The notes: generated by a model not told the origin, from the sequence alone. A stretch of DNA of 64,000 nucleotides from Nematostella vectensis (GCF_932526225.1 NC_064044.1:11670084-11734083); one strand, 5' to 3'. Shown: positions 21,989 to 34,640, numbered from the stretch's first letter. Numbers and translations: made by a program.

Positions 21989-23284
21989 CTTATGGAAAAG
22001 ACCAGAGAGCAACGTAACAACATGTATATAGTCTTTGTAGACTTTGTGAAAGCCTTCGACACTGTCAATCGTGAACTTCTCTTTTCGATCCTTGGCAAAC
22101 TAGGATGCCCACCAAAGTTCATAAGTATAATAAAGAAGCTATATTCTGATGTTCATGCTAGGCTAATCGTAGACGGAGAGCTAACTCGAGCATTTGAATA
22201 CAACTGTGGTGTCAAGCAAGGATGTAAGTTAGCACCAACTCTATTCGGCATCTATGCTGCTGTCCTGCTCTGGTTGGCCTTTAATAAAATTGAACACACC
22301 TGCAGCATCAAGATAAGATTCCGATTTGATGGTAATCTCTTCGATCTTCGCAGGCTCAAAGCAAAAACAAAAGTCCTTACGGAATTCATCAGGGAGGCAC
22401 AGTACGCTGACGATATCGCCTTATTTAGCGATACCCCAGAGGGTCTGCAGTCTTTACTTACATCGTACAATGAACTTGCTAAGAGAATGGGGATGCGCAT
22501 TAACACTAAAAAGACGGAGACTATGTGTATTGGTAATACTGCCGACTTTTATGTTGATGGCATTAAGCTGGTCAATGTTACTCACTTTAAATACCTTGGT
22601 AGTATCCTGTCAAGTGACTGCTCAATGAGAGCGGAGCTCACATCTCGTATACAAGCTGTATCATGTGCTTATGGTCGCCTTCGAAAGAGAGTTTTCGACT
22701 CACGTGATCTCACTGTACCAACCAAGATCGCTGTTTATAATCAATGTCTAATGCCTCTCTTATTGTACGGTAGTGAGACATGGACTGTATATCAGCATGA
22801 AGTTAGAGAACTTCGTACTCTGCAACAACGCCATTTACGCCTAATCCTCAAGATCAAGTGGGATGACTATATAAGCAATGAAGACGTCCTCCGTCGTGCA
22901 AACGTAGATGATATTGAAACAAAATTAGCTAGAAATCGTCACCGCTGGCTTGGTCACCTCTGCCGAATGGACGATGACAGAGTGCCTAAGCAGCTGTTAT
23001 TTTCGGAGTTAGAACACGGGTCTCGCCCAGTTGGTCGTCCTAAACTAAGATTCAAGGACATTTTGAAAAAAGACCTCAAAATTGGATGCGTCCTTGAAGC
23101 GTGGAACTATCATGTACATAATAGAAAGGAATGGAGGGTGATCACAAATAGCATCTGCACGTCATACGACAAAAGAAGATATGAAACCTATTTAAAACAA
23201 AGGGAAGCTCGCCGTAAAAGGGCGGAGAACAGTTAAATACAAACTGTGTTATACCCGTTCGCGGGTGCAGGCGCTTATATATGT
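21989..23284 (+). mobile_element. 5'-truncated LINE fragment with reverse transcriptase
   Basis: The open frame 21992-23236 (414 residues) has reverse transcriptase motifs: FVDFVKAFDTVNRELL (A), GVKQGCKLAPTLF (B) and QYADDIALFSD (C). The C-terminal domain has RWLGHLCRMDDDRVPK and GSRPVGRPKLRFKD, common in several non-LTR clades. The endonuclease and the N-terminal part of the RT are missing. There is no poly-A tail. The sister segment A' is continuous at this point (CACGTGT then ACGATG), and TGT abuts both edges, so this is an insertion of 1296 bp. Clade not assigned. Confidence 0.88.
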
Positions 23285-23833
23285 ACGATGTTACATAATC
23301 ATAATTGAATCACGTTTTAGTCATCACAAGGTAAAATTAGTCACATAACTTGTCAACACTTGTATTTGTAATTTTTTTTCCTCGGGCATAATTTTCTAGC
23401 TTCTTCCAACTTGATGTGTAATTGCAATGAGTAAAATAATTAAACACGCACGATTGAATTATCATTCTGTATTGTATTGTATTGTTCCCTCATGGGCGAC
23501 AAAAACTCGTTTCGGTGTGACGTCATACATTCCTAATCTCCCTAACAACGAGCAATTCTGAAAATAGATTTTGTATTTACATCGAGAGTTCGTAGTTGTT
23601 AGGGATATCTGGTATGCAGTCTATTGTTTAGCACGTGAACAGTTATTGTTTTCTTGCAATACGTCACGTCCGTCCACGTGCATCTCACATGCTACCGAAA
23701 TAGATACCAAGCTAAACCAGCCGTGAAGGCTGTGATCGTAACGAGGTTAGTTTCGTGCTGCGTGTTCGAGGGTTTAGTCACGTCCGGCTTTGGGTCTGTT
23801 TTCGCTTCCGGTTTCGGTTTGAGAGCCGTGACT

Positions 23834-26118
23834 GGCCTTATCATTCGAAACACGCTTCATATACGAATCATCTCCCTAGTTTTTTCCCTTTTTACTCCCA
23901 CCATCATCGCCGCTCTTCCCCTAGCTTTCCCCTAAGTCTCCCCGCTTTTATCTCCAGGTTCGTATATGACCAACCAATAGACCTCGCCCCCTGATGAGAA
24001 GTCTTGGTTGGCGTTATATGCTTTTAGTTCTACATTTCGCAGAGCTCTTTGAAATGACCTACACACTTTTGTCTTATTGGTTTATTTTGTTATGTCCATT
24101 TTGCATATACATGCCGGTTGTTTTCTTCGTGCCTTCGCCTTCTCCCCTTATCTCTCACCACCGATTATCGCTTCATCTAGGGAAAACTATCCTTCCTGTC
24201 TTGTTAACGTTTCAGCGTCATCTCCACTCTCACCGCGCTCCCTTTGTCGCCTCCCGCGCCCCTACTTCATCTTCTTCTCGCCGTTTTACTAGCATCATTT
24301 TCCGCAATACTTCCTTTCACCGCTACAGTATTTTGTATTTTTTCTCGGCGTTTTCGCAACACTCATTCAATCTCTATTATTATTTAATTTCGCCTGTCAA
24401 TCATACCACTTACACACTTCATTAGATACATACCTCCACACATACCTCACCCTCTCCATTACCGCTCACCATTTCCTCTCTACAATCTAAACACTTTTCT
24501 TTCTCTTACCCTACATATTACTTTCCTACCCTACACACAACACACTTTCTCAAAAACACTACACAGTCTCGTCACAATATCCCTGCTCATCATTCTGCTC
24601 ACACTCGCATTATCCCCCTTCATCAGATTTCACTAACGCCGCCATCACCTCTTCACATCCGCTACACAACACTCGCCACAAGTAACCGATTTTAACTGTT
24701 TCAATCTCCACATAATACCATATTTACTAACTACCTTTTCCACTAAACACAAAAAAACCCTTTATTCATAACTCTCATGTTTTTGCATTATCAACCCCAT
24801 CTCTTATAACAACCTTAACCCGTCGTCTCATAACCCATAATCTTAACCACCCGAACATAACCTGACAGAATAACTTCTCCGTTTATTACAACCATTTAAG
24901 ATCTGTTTTACATTCTTTTCTGCAGAACGATTTTGTTCTTATACACAACTTCAAGCTAGTTTCTGCTTTGTGAATTGCTTCACTAACAATTTACTCATCG
25001 GGTCAGGCACGAGGTCACTCGAGTTTAAACAAGCAATTATCTCCGATCCTATAACACGTACGACCTCATTATGAATGGGGGAGATCTGTTAGATCTGTCT
25101 TACATTCTTTTCTGGAGAATGATTTTGTTCTTATACACAACTTCAAGCTAGTTTCTGCTTTGTTAATTGCTTCACTAACAATTTACTTATCGGGTCAGGC
25201 ACGAGGTCACTCGAGTTTAAACAAGCAATTATCTCCGTACCTATAAGACGTACGACCTCATTTAACACTCTAACCTTTTGCCATCGCTGTTAGAATCCTT
25301 TGTCTTTCATGTTACTCCATCGATACACATATTTTCCGAGCAAATTCGCATCATTTACGTGAACTTATCTATTTCATGGTAACGCATCGGCTTGTGTCAA
25401 AGCGTTCGTTCGTTCTAAAATTGGTCGCATAATTAACTTACCGAATATGCATAAGTGCTACGTCACTTCCGTTCTATTCTTAACCCAGAAAAGTTAGTTT
25501 TCTTTGTTTTCTTTAGTCTTATAATACTATTTCTTATAATATTTCTGCGCTACAATTTATTTTACAATTACTTTCGCTGTAATAGAAACTATTCTATTAT
25601 TTTTGGTGTTTTTTTGTACACTTTTTGGACATATTTCCTGTTCATTTTTTACATCATTTAGGCATTAGATTCATACTTTATATTGTCATAGTAATGGTCA
25701 TGATATACAATTTCATACCTAGTAGTTCCCACAAATACATCTACTCCACATCTCCCTCACCACCACTCTTACCTATACACCGTACCAATTTTTCCCCCAC
25801 CAACACAGCCATTAGTCATCTCCATACTACACCATATTATTATTATTATTTTTTTGCTTTTTCACCTACCCACCACACACTACCACAACCTATTCTAAAG
25901 TCCCACTTTATCTTTCAACCACCCTCCACCACCTACTAGTCTAACCTATCCACCTCCCCACCGTAATTACATTACTACCATCTCCACTCCACATTACCTT
26001 ACTAGCCATCCCTCACCATCACCATCCAACATCACCATACCATACGATTACACCCACCTCACTACCACACCACTTTAGGCCCCTACGTCTTGGTACGAAT
26101 ACCCGATCCAAACTAAAA
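23834..26118. repeat. Long direct repeat B, left copy (2285 bp)
   Basis: Nearly identical to 28529-30814. It starts GGCCTTATCATTCG and ends CCGATCCAAACTAAAAA. It is pyrimidine- and A-rich and poor in G on the plus strand. Internal features are a 192 bp tandem duplication (24899-25090 and 25091-25264) and a 3' part repeated a third time at 27458-27833. Open frames inside (e.g. 23994-24425) have no domain and are unlikely to be genes. Confidence 0.9.
24899..25264. repeat. Tandem duplication, about 190 bp unit, inside B
   Basis: Two copies start AGATCTGTTTTACATTC and AGATCTGTCTTACATTC and both contain CGGGTCAGGCACGAGGTCAC. The same pair is in B' at about 29594-29959. Confidence 0.9.
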
Positions 26119-28528
26119 AGTTATGTACCATACGGGGAAAGTGCTGTATCACAATCTGTGATCCCAAGACGTACCCCCTCCCACACCTCCACGCCCCGAC
26201 CCCCCCCCCCCCCACCACACCGCCACACTCCCCACCTACTCCCACACTAACACACCTCACCCCCAAACCCTCCACTACCCACACCCTCCCACACCCACCT
26301 CACACCACTAGCACACTCCTCCCCTATACCCCACACCCCTTACCCCACCTACACACCTCAACTACACCCCAACATGCCACTACCACCACCCCTAGGCATA
26401 CAGACCCCCACACTACCCCACTACCCCAACACCACACGCCCTAAAAACACACAACCACCCCGCCTACAACCACCTTCCCTCCTACACATAGTACAAACAC
26501 ATACATACCCACATCCCTCTCACAAATTAAATCTTACTCTATCCTCACCACACAACATACCTACCCACTACTACCACCCAGCTCTATACATGTCACAACC
26601 CCCTTTCTCTCCCCTCTCAAACCTAGCTTACCACCCAAGCACCCCCCTACCCACATCACCCGCACCCAACCACCCACCTACCCCACAACAAGCACCCCCT
26701 CATCCCTCACCCCACAAACAGCCCCATACCCACTTCACCCATACCACGTCATCATACAACCCACCACAAATATTCAAAACCCCAACACAACACCAACACC
26801 CACCTAAGCCCCACACACCTACACATACACTTCCTCCCCCCTCTCACACTTTCCTACACTCTCACCTAAAATATACACACCTAACACACCCTACACAAGC
26901 CAGACCCCTGCCAACACAAAAACCACACACCCCTTCCCCTCCCCCCCGATGGCCACAACACTACTCACCCTACAACACACCAAACCAACCACACCCTACA
27001 GCAGCCACTAGTCCTACAGCCAACGCCCCCCCAACACCACAACCTACATACAGTCCAACCCCCCTCCCACCACACACACATCTACCCCTCCACACATAGC
27101 CTACCACATACACACCATAGCATCCTACGACTATACCAACCAACCCACAACACACCAACCAGCCACACCCTACACCAGACACTACCCCACAACCAATTTT
27201 CCCCCCCTTACAAACACCTACATACAGCCCCCTCCCCAACCATACAAACATTTACCCCACAGCACAAAACCCAACTACAAACGACCACACCCTATAACCC
27301 ACCCTACCTACCCACAAACCAACACCTTACGATCACCTAACATCATAACAATACATCATCACCCACATTTGCACCGTGGCCTCGCAGATTGTAGATCGTC
27401 CTCCGCACCACCGCCATTTTAAAACACATAGACCCATCACGCTGAGTTGTGGGCCTTATCTGCTCCACATCCCCCTCGCCGCCGCTCTCGCCTATACACC
27501 GTGCGGGTTTTTTCCCACCAACACAGCCATTAGCCATCTCCACCTCACACCATATTATTATTATTTTTCTCTTTTTCGCCTGCCCACCACACGCTACCAC
27601 AACCTATTCTATAGTCCCACTTTATCTTTTCACCACCCTCCACCGCCTACTAGTCGAACCAATCCACCTTTTCACCGTAATTACATTACTACCATCTCCA
27701 CTCTACACTATCTTACTAGCCATCCTTCACCATCACCCTCCAACATAACCATACCATATGATCACACCAACCCCACTACCACACCACTTTAGGCCCCTAC
27801 GTCTTGGTACGAATACCCGATCCAAACCAAAACTGCCTTGAATATCCAACCTGGCTCCTCACCAACACTCTATCCTCTCAGCGCATGCCACCCCGTCATC
27901 CTATCTAGCACAGAACACTTCCAAAATATTCCCGTACAATAACATAGCCATTCATTGTATTCATCCGCCATATTTTGCCAATTTTGTAAACCAAACCGCA
28001 ACCTAGTTAATAAATACCCGGATGTACAATAACTGGAAACGGAAACAGCAATATCTATTTTCATCTAATACTCGTATAACCACGAGCGCAATACGCTCAT
28101 AACCCCTCGCTTCGCTGCATACGGAATACCTACAAGACACGCAATCTAAGCTCCGCCAATACACATCTCAGGTATGTACACCCTCCTTCCCACACATCCT
28201 ATATACTACCCACCAAATCACGACACCCTTATTCTCTTCCCTTCCTGCTACATGCATAAGTCCCCATACTTATTTATCATTTAGTCCACCACATACAGCC
28301 GCTAGCCAGGACCATCACATGGACCATTTTGTCCACTACACACTTCCCCCTCCTATCTCAGCCTCTATCCACTTTTTTCTCTTTACCTCATTCCCCGGCG
28401 CGCTATCTTTTCCTTTTCAGACCAAGCCATGCACTCAGCTGGAGCCAGTCGCTACACAGGTTTGGACATTGCATGCACCACGCTTCACTACAGGCATTAC
28501 TAACGAGCGTGTAGGGGCGGGTGATGAG
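26119..28528. other. Block X between the two B repeats, C/A-rich and non-coding
   Basis: From about 26165 to 27360 the plus strand is almost only C, A and T, with long ACC/CCA runs and a poly-C tract at 26200-26215. Translations are Pro/Thr/His-rich and meaningless. 27458-27833 is a diverged third copy of the B 3' region. 27834-28528 is ordinary unique sequence with no gene recognised. Confidence 0.75.
27458..27833. repeat. Third, diverged copy of the B 3' end
   Basis: Aligns with 25738-26113 by eye with perhaps one difference in ten (e.g. CTCCACATCCCCCTCGCCGC against CTCCACATCTCCCTCACCAC), ending at CGATCCAAAC like B. It is clearly older than the B/B' pair. Confidence 0.8.
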
Positions 28529-30814
28529 GGCCTTATCATTCGAAACACGCTTCATATACGAATCATCTCCCTAGTTTTTTCCCTTTTTACTCCCACCATC
28601 ATCGCCGCTCTTCCCCTAGCTTTCCCCTAAGTCTCCCCGCTTTTATCTCCAGGTTCGTATATGACCAACCAATAGACCTCGCCCCCTGATGAGAAGTCTT
28701 GGTTGGCGTTATATGCTTTTAGTTCTACATTTCGCAGAGCTCTTTGAAATGACCTACACACTTTTGTCTTATTGGTTTATTTTGTTATGTCCATTTTGCA
28801 TATACATGCCGGTTGTTTTCTTCGTGCCTTCGCCTTCTCCCCTTATCTCTCACCACCGATTATCGCTTCATCTGGGGAAAAATATCCTTCCTGTCTTGTT
28901 AACGTTTCAGCGTCATCTCCACTCTCACCGCGCTCCCTTTGTCGCCTCCCGCGCCCCTACTTCATCTTCTTCTCGCCGTTTTACTAGCATCATTTTCCGC
29001 AATACTTCCTTTCACCGCTACAGTATTTTGTATTTTTTCTCGGCGTTTTCGCAACACTCATTCAATCTCTATTATTATTTAATTTCGCCTGTCAATCATA
29101 CCACTTACACACTTCATTAGATACATACCTCCACACATACCTCACCCTCTCCATTACCGCTCACCATTTCCTCTCTACAATCTAAACACTTTTCTTTCTC
29201 TTACCCTACATATTACTTTCCTACCCTACACACAACACACTCTCTCAAAAACACCACACAGTCTCGTCACAATATCCCTGCTCATCATTCTGCTCACACT
29301 CGCATTATCCCCCTTCATCAGATTTCACTAACGCCGCCATCACCTCTTCACATCCGCTACACAACACTCGCCACAAGTTACCGATTTTAACTGTTTCAAT
29401 CTCCACATAATACCATATTTACTAACTACCTTTTCCACTAAACACAAAAAAACCCTTTATTCATAACTCTCATGTTTTTGCATTATCAACCCCATCTCTT
29501 ATAACAACCTTAACCCGTCGTCTCATAACCCATAATCTTAACCACCCGAACATAACCTGACAGAATAACTTCTCCGTTTATTACAACCATTTAAGATCTG
29601 TTTTACATTCTTTTCTGCAGAACGATTTTGTTCTTATACACAACTTCAAGCTAGTTTCTGCTTTGTGAATTGCTTCACTAACAATTTACTCATCGGGTCA
29701 GGCACGAGGTCACTCGAGTTTAAACAAGCAATTATCTCCGATCCTATAACACGTACGACCTCATTATGAATGGGGGAGATCTGTTAGATCTGTCTTACAT
29801 TCTTTTCTGGAGAATGATTTTGTTCTTATACACAACTTCAAGCTAGTTTCTGCTTTGTTAATTGCTTCACTAACAATTTACTTATCGGGTCAGGCACGAG
29901 GTCACTCGAGTTTAAACAAGCAATTATCTCCGTACCTATAAGACGTACGACCTCATTTAACACTCTAACCTTTTGCCATCGCTGTTAGAATCCTTTGTCT
30001 TTCATGTTACTCCATCAATACACATATTTTCCGAGCAAATTCGCATCATTTACGTGAACTTATCTATTTCATGGTAACGCATCGGCTTGTGTCAAAGCGT
30101 TCGTTCGTTCTAAAATTGGTCGCATAATTAACTTACCGAATATGCATAAGTGCTACGTCACTTCCGTTCTATTCTTAACCCAGAAAAGTTAGTTTTCTTT
30201 GTTTTCTTTAGTCTTATAATACTATTTCTTATAATATTTCTGCGCTACAATTTATTTTACAATTACTTTCGCTGTAATAGAAACTATTCTATTATTTTTG
30301 GTGTTTTTTTGTACACTTTTTGGACATATTTCCTGTTCATTTTTTACATCATTTAGGCATTAGATTCATACTCTATATTGTCATAGTAATGGTCATGATA
30401 TACTATTTCATACCTAGTAGTTCCCACAAATACATCTACTCCACATCTCCCTCACCACCACTCTTACCTATACACCGTACCAATTTTTCCCCCACCAACA
30501 CAGCCATTAGTCATCTCCATACTACACCATATTATTATTATTATTTTTTTGCTTTTTCACCTACCCACCACACACTACCACAACCTATTCTAAAGTCCCA
30601 CTTTATCTTTCAACCACCCTCCACCACCTACTAGTCTAACCTATCCACCTCCCCACCGTAATTACATTACTACCATCTCCACTCCACATTACCTTACTAG
30701 CCATCCCTCACCATCACCATCCAACATCACCATACCATACGATTACACCCACCTCACTACCACACCACTTTAGGCCCCTACGTCTTGGTACGAATACCCG
30801 ATCCAAACTAAAAA
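28529..30814. repeat. Long direct repeat B', right copy (2286 bp)
   Basis: Same order and content as 23834-26118 with only scattered single-base differences. Its right edge runs directly into segment A' (AACTAAAAA then ACATCATCG). Confidence 0.9.
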
Positions 30815-31144
30815 ACATCATCGAGTATTCATGATGAATCGATATTCGATCCTAAGAAATGTCCTCATAGCAGAATAAAATATTTTTGCAAAGAGTGTCA
30901 TGGGTCTCAAATATGCCCTCATAACTGCCGTAAATCATATTGCAAAGCATGTAACGGTAGTAGCTTCTGTGAGCATAAACGAGTGAGATATCTCTGTAAA
31001 GATTGTGGTGGAAAAGGGATATGTATCCACGGCAGACAGAGATGGTTTTGTAAGTTATGCGGAGGCAGTCAAGTATGTGAACACAACAGACAAAAGTCTC
31101 ATTGTAAAGCTTGTAACGCAACACAAGAGACACGACAAGATTAA
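30815..31144 (+). pseudogene. Headless second copy of the Cys/His repeat region
   Basis: Encodes the same five C-x-H-x6-C-x2-C units as residues 82-166 of the left-end gene, with one Arg to Lys change. B' replaces the SAP part, and there is no in-frame Met before the repeats. Confidence 0.85.
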
Positions 31145-31160
31145 TTTAGTAAAACACTAG

Positions 31161-31190
31161 GTTATGTAACACAAGTCGGTGTTACATAAC
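31161..31190. terminator. Second copy of the 12 bp stem hairpin
   Basis: GTTATGTAACAC, loop AAGTCG, GTGTTACATAAC. The loop differs by one base from the copy at 20884-20913, while the stem is unchanged. Confidence 0.45.
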
Positions 31191-31480
31191 GAAATTTACC
31201 TTGTGACTCATCTAGTTGGAATTGTTTTCCGGTCATGAGACATCCATCTGCATGCAGTCTATTGTTTAACACGTGAGCAGTGAGCAGTGATCACGTGAAA
31301 TGAACATGGTCGTCACGCTCTCGGAGTTAAAGGAGAAACTTGATTGGATAGTGAGAATGTTGCAGGATTAACTTCGCATATAACTGCTGATAACATACTA
31401 CGGATTATCACTACAGACGCTATACTCGTTGAGTTTTTGACGATTATTACTACAGACGCTACACTCGTTGAGTTTTTGAG

Positions 31481-32089
31481 ATGGGTAAATACTACCTTAA
31501 TCAAAAAGATGCTCCAGATGCTACCGGTAGATGGGAAATTGAAGCAGAAAATATACTAGTGATTTACGAGGAAATTCTAGAGCTTATCGCGTTGATAAGA
31601 AAAACAGAAGAACAGAAAAACAGAAAAACAGAAGAACAGAGGTTAGAGAGTTTCAAGACAAGGGTTGAGGAGCCAAAGGACAACCTGGATGTCCTTCTGA
31701 GGAATGCTAGCCGAGGAATAACTTTGCAATTGGAGGATGCAGCTAATATGGAGAACAGTCGTGACATTTACATGGCTAAGTACCAATTAAAACGCAAGCC
31801 AACGGATAATCCGTTCAGTCAATTTGCAAAAATAACAGATACAGGGGTGCAGTCGTGGGTGGATTTGGAAACACTAAGATATAGAGAAACCTTGATCGGC
31901 GACATTAAATCGACGGCGGCGAAAGCAAAGTCTAGAGAAGACCTAAGAATTGATGCATTTTGTAATAAATACGGCGTAGCAAGTGATAAAAAGAAGGCAC
32001 TGATAAACTTATTGAATGCTCTTAAAGGTGGTGAAAGTTTGATATTGAAAGATATGCAAAATAGAGAACAGATCGCTGTCAGCCCTTAA
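31481..32089 (+). CDS. Polinton coiled-coil protein of unknown function, intact copy
   Basis: 202 residues, soluble, no membrane segment. Residues about 20-75 are rich in Glu, Lys and Gln with a KTEEQKNRKTEEQR repeat and look like a coiled coil. The C-terminal half is Lys/Ala-rich (STAAKAKSREDLRIDAFCNK). It lies on the plus strand on the left arm, like the SAP-zinc gene and opposite to the structural genes. The other copy at 21204 is broken. I do not recognise the family. Confidence 0.7.
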   Translation: MGKYYLNQKDAPDATGRWEIEAENILVIYEEILELIALIRKTEEQKNRKTEEQRLESFKTRVEEPKDNLDVLLRNASRGITLQLEDAANMENSRDIYMAKYQLKRKPTDNPFSQFAKITDTGVQSWVDLETLRYRETLIGDIKSTAAKAKSREDLRIDAFCNKYGVASDKKKALINLLNALKGGESLILKDMQNREQIAVSP

Positions 32090-32675
32090 TTGCGTGTAAT
32101 GATTTCATTTGGTTAGAGACGTATGATGGAGTGGACAGACCCACGCTGAACGAACTGAATTTGAATTTTCTCATGTTGTGTTTAAAAATCTAATCATTTT
32201 GTGTTTGAAATTTATGTAGAACGATTTTGTTGAATCAAAAGGAGCTAGTAGAATCACTGACACGTGTACGATGTTACATAATCATAATTGAATCACGTTT
32301 TAGTCATCACAAGGTAAAATTAGTCACATAACTTGTCAACACTTGTATTTGTAATTTTTTTTTCCTCGGGCATAATTTTCTAGCTTCTTCCAACTTGATG
32401 TGTAATTGCAATGAGTAAAATAATTAAACACGCACGATTGAATTATAATTCTGTATTGTATTGTATTGTTCCCTCATGGGCGACAAAAACTCGTTTCGGT
32501 GTGACGTCATACATTCCTAATCTCCCTAACAACGAGCAATTCTGAAAATAGATTTTGTATTTACATCGAGAGTTCGTAGTTGTTAGGGATATCTGGTATG
32601 CAGTCTATTGTTTAGCACGTGAACAGTTATTGTTTTCTTGCAATACGTCACGTCCGTCCACGTGCATCTCACATG

Positions 32676-33332
32676 CTACCGAAATAGATACCAAGCTAAA
32701 CCAGCCGTGAAGGCTGTGATCGTAACGAGGTTAGTTTCGTGCTGCGTGTTCGAGGGTTTAGTCACGTCCGGCTTTGGGTCTGTTTTCGCTTCCGGTTTCG
32801 GTTTGAGAGCCGTGACTGGCTTGGTATGAGGTAACACAATCTTTGAATGACCCATATTATGTTTTGGAATCGTTTTTATCTCATTATTTATTGGATTTAG
32901 TCCCAATTTCATATCGGTAGTGGCTTTTTGTAATTTGTTATTATAACCAGCGATTGAAGTGTTGTTATTTATCACAAGATACGATGGACTCAACCAACAA
33001 CCGAGGGCCAAAGCCAAGTCTAGTTTTTGCCTCGCCTGTTGTAAAGCAAACTGATACCTTTGTATACTTTTTGATATATCGTTTTCTATCACTGCGCTTT
33101 CAAAGAGTTTCAAAAAAACTTGTTTCGTTTCTTGAGCTGAACCGCTATCACCGATGATTGACGACCGAGTTTGAACTTGTGCGCCTAGAATACAATAAAC
33201 AAAGGCTTCTATGCTTTGATTTATCCTAGACAGCCCAGCTTTGGTTAGTCCCATTGATTTTTCTGGAAAGAACCACTCGTACTGAAACTCGGTTTTAGGG
33301 TCTTTCAGGTACTCGATCTCGAAGTGATTCAT
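32676..33332 (-). pseudogene. C-terminal part of a large Polinton structural protein, split by a foldback element
   Basis: 218 codons from the first Met. Includes SRINQSIEAFVYCILGAQV, a Lys/Pro-rich linker and a final hydrophobic segment (ITAFTAGLAWYLF), suggesting a membrane-anchored C-terminus. Upstream of the Met the frame stays open to the 9 bp target duplication at 33356. Across the insert it continues from 38338 back to the stop codon of the 38391-39191 frame. I infer that the two frames are one gene, now broken by a TAA codon and by the insertion. About 145 nt of its 3' end is duplicated at 23692-23836. Confidence 0.75.
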
Positions 33333-34519
33333 GTGTTCGTCGTCGCTTTTAGCAGCGTCCCATTACCAGAGTGAAGTTAGTTCCTTATTCGCAGTTCCTT
33401 TTTCGTCTGTTTCCTTATTCGCTCAGTTCCCTTTTCAAATCCGGGGGGGTACTTACATGATACCTTTTAATTCGAGTTGAAACAGTATTTAGGCATAACA
33501 GTTTATTCAGAACAAGTCCAACAGCATTTTCGTCGGGTAAATTTCGATGCTTTAACGTGCTCGCTGCTAAGAGGAGCTGTGAACATGAGACTCTATCTGC
33601 TACAAAAGGTCAAATTACGAAATGCGTGCAATCGCTTTCACAAATGAATCTAGCAAAAGAGAGGAAAGTACCCCAACTGATCCTCGGACCCGAAACGATA
33701 CCGAGGAGTCCCCGAAATCAACCCCAAGGAATTGCAGTAATGGACAAATGGAAAGCAGAAGAAATACTTGCAATTCTTGAAGCATAATAAAGGGTTAACA
33801 GCGACTCGATTTCTAAACAACGTGACATAAAGATATTAAATTCCAACACAATACTTCTATTTATTACATTGCCCGGCGTTAAACCCATAAACAGAGACCA
33901 AAACAAATACACAACTTTAAATTGCTACTGAAAGGAATATAGTATAAACATAGCACAGCTTTGCCCAGATCAACCAAACTTTCGACCTTCCATCACACTC
34001 TTAACATTTTGCGGTTCCGACACATGACTCCGACACTATAAATCTCATTTCCGGTAAACATCATACACTTGAACAACCCTTCTACTACCGATGCAAAATA
34101 TTAAGAGGATGTGAAAACAATATTATGTGAGTTTTGAATTTCCTCATGTAGTCGTGCGTACACCCCGGCATGATCTCGTATGATAGGTCTTTCATTCACC
34201 GAAAAAAAAACATGCCAAAAAATAACTTTAAAACATTTCCCATCTGTAAAGACTTTCTTTTATGGCTTGTTATTTAAAAATGATTTATCCACGCAGGGCT
34301 CCTCAAATTACTATCACAGGAATTGTTAGTTGACCCCAATTTCTGACTCAACCACTGTTTTTCCCCGTAGTCGTATATAAAAATCTTAATACTTAAATCT
34401 TAAATCTTAGTTAATGTAAATTTCCTTTTAATAACACAAACAAAGCTAAATGTTTCGTATGTTTTTAAAACTGAAAGCCAATCCTTACACATTCATTTAG
34501 TTGTCTATTACTGTAATTC

Positions 34520-34640
34520 CTTGGGGACCATTTCGGGGACTCTTGGGGATCGTTTCGGGTCCTGGGATCAGTTGGGGTACTTTTGGGGATCGTTTCGGGT
34601 CCTGGGATCGTTTCGGGTCCTGGGATCATTTCGGGTCCTG
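34520..34640. repeat. GGGATCGTTTCGGGTCCT short tandem repeat in the foldback element
   Basis: Units of about 18-20 bp. Part of it (34505-34585) is the inverse of 33667-33745, giving an inner inverted repeat inside the left arm. Confidence 0.75.

Larger units (their letters stand above)
20538..23836. repeat. Duplicated Polinton segment A, left copy (carries a LINE insert)
   Basis: Matches 30815-32820 almost base for base, apart from the 1.3 kb LINE fragment at 21989-23284. It spans the Cys/His repeat region, a damaged copy of the 202-residue gene, and about 145 nt of the 3' end of the minus-strand gene at 32676. It starts at the inner edge of the terminal repeat and ends at ACTGGC, where the G-poor block begins. 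Confidence 0.93.
30815..32820. repeat. Duplicated Polinton segment A', right copy
   Basis: 2006 bp matching 20538-23836 without the LINE. It flows on at 32821 into the rest of the minus-strand gene, so this copy keeps the original Polinton context on its right side. The left copy keeps it on its left side. Confidence 0.93.

Noticed and set aside
23994-24425. 143-residue hydrophobic, Ser/His-rich frame, present again at 28689-29120
   Set aside because: Both copies lie in almost identical DNA, so conservation adds no coding evidence. There is no domain, and the composition follows the G-poor skew.
26374-27099. 241-residue Pro/Thr/His-rich frame
   Set aside because: Caused by the C/A-rich, G-free composition, which removes stop codons; no protein signal.
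23834-30814. Ordinary LTR retrotransposon with B as LTR
   Set aside because: No TG/CA ends, primer-binding site, polypurine tract, gag or pol, and no short target duplication. Only the direct-repeat layout fits.
33557-33787. Frame sharing about 36 residues with 37934-38137 (MLAAKRSCEHE start)
   Set aside because: Both are the inverted ends of the foldback element, so the shared peptide reflects duplicated DNA, and there is no known domain.
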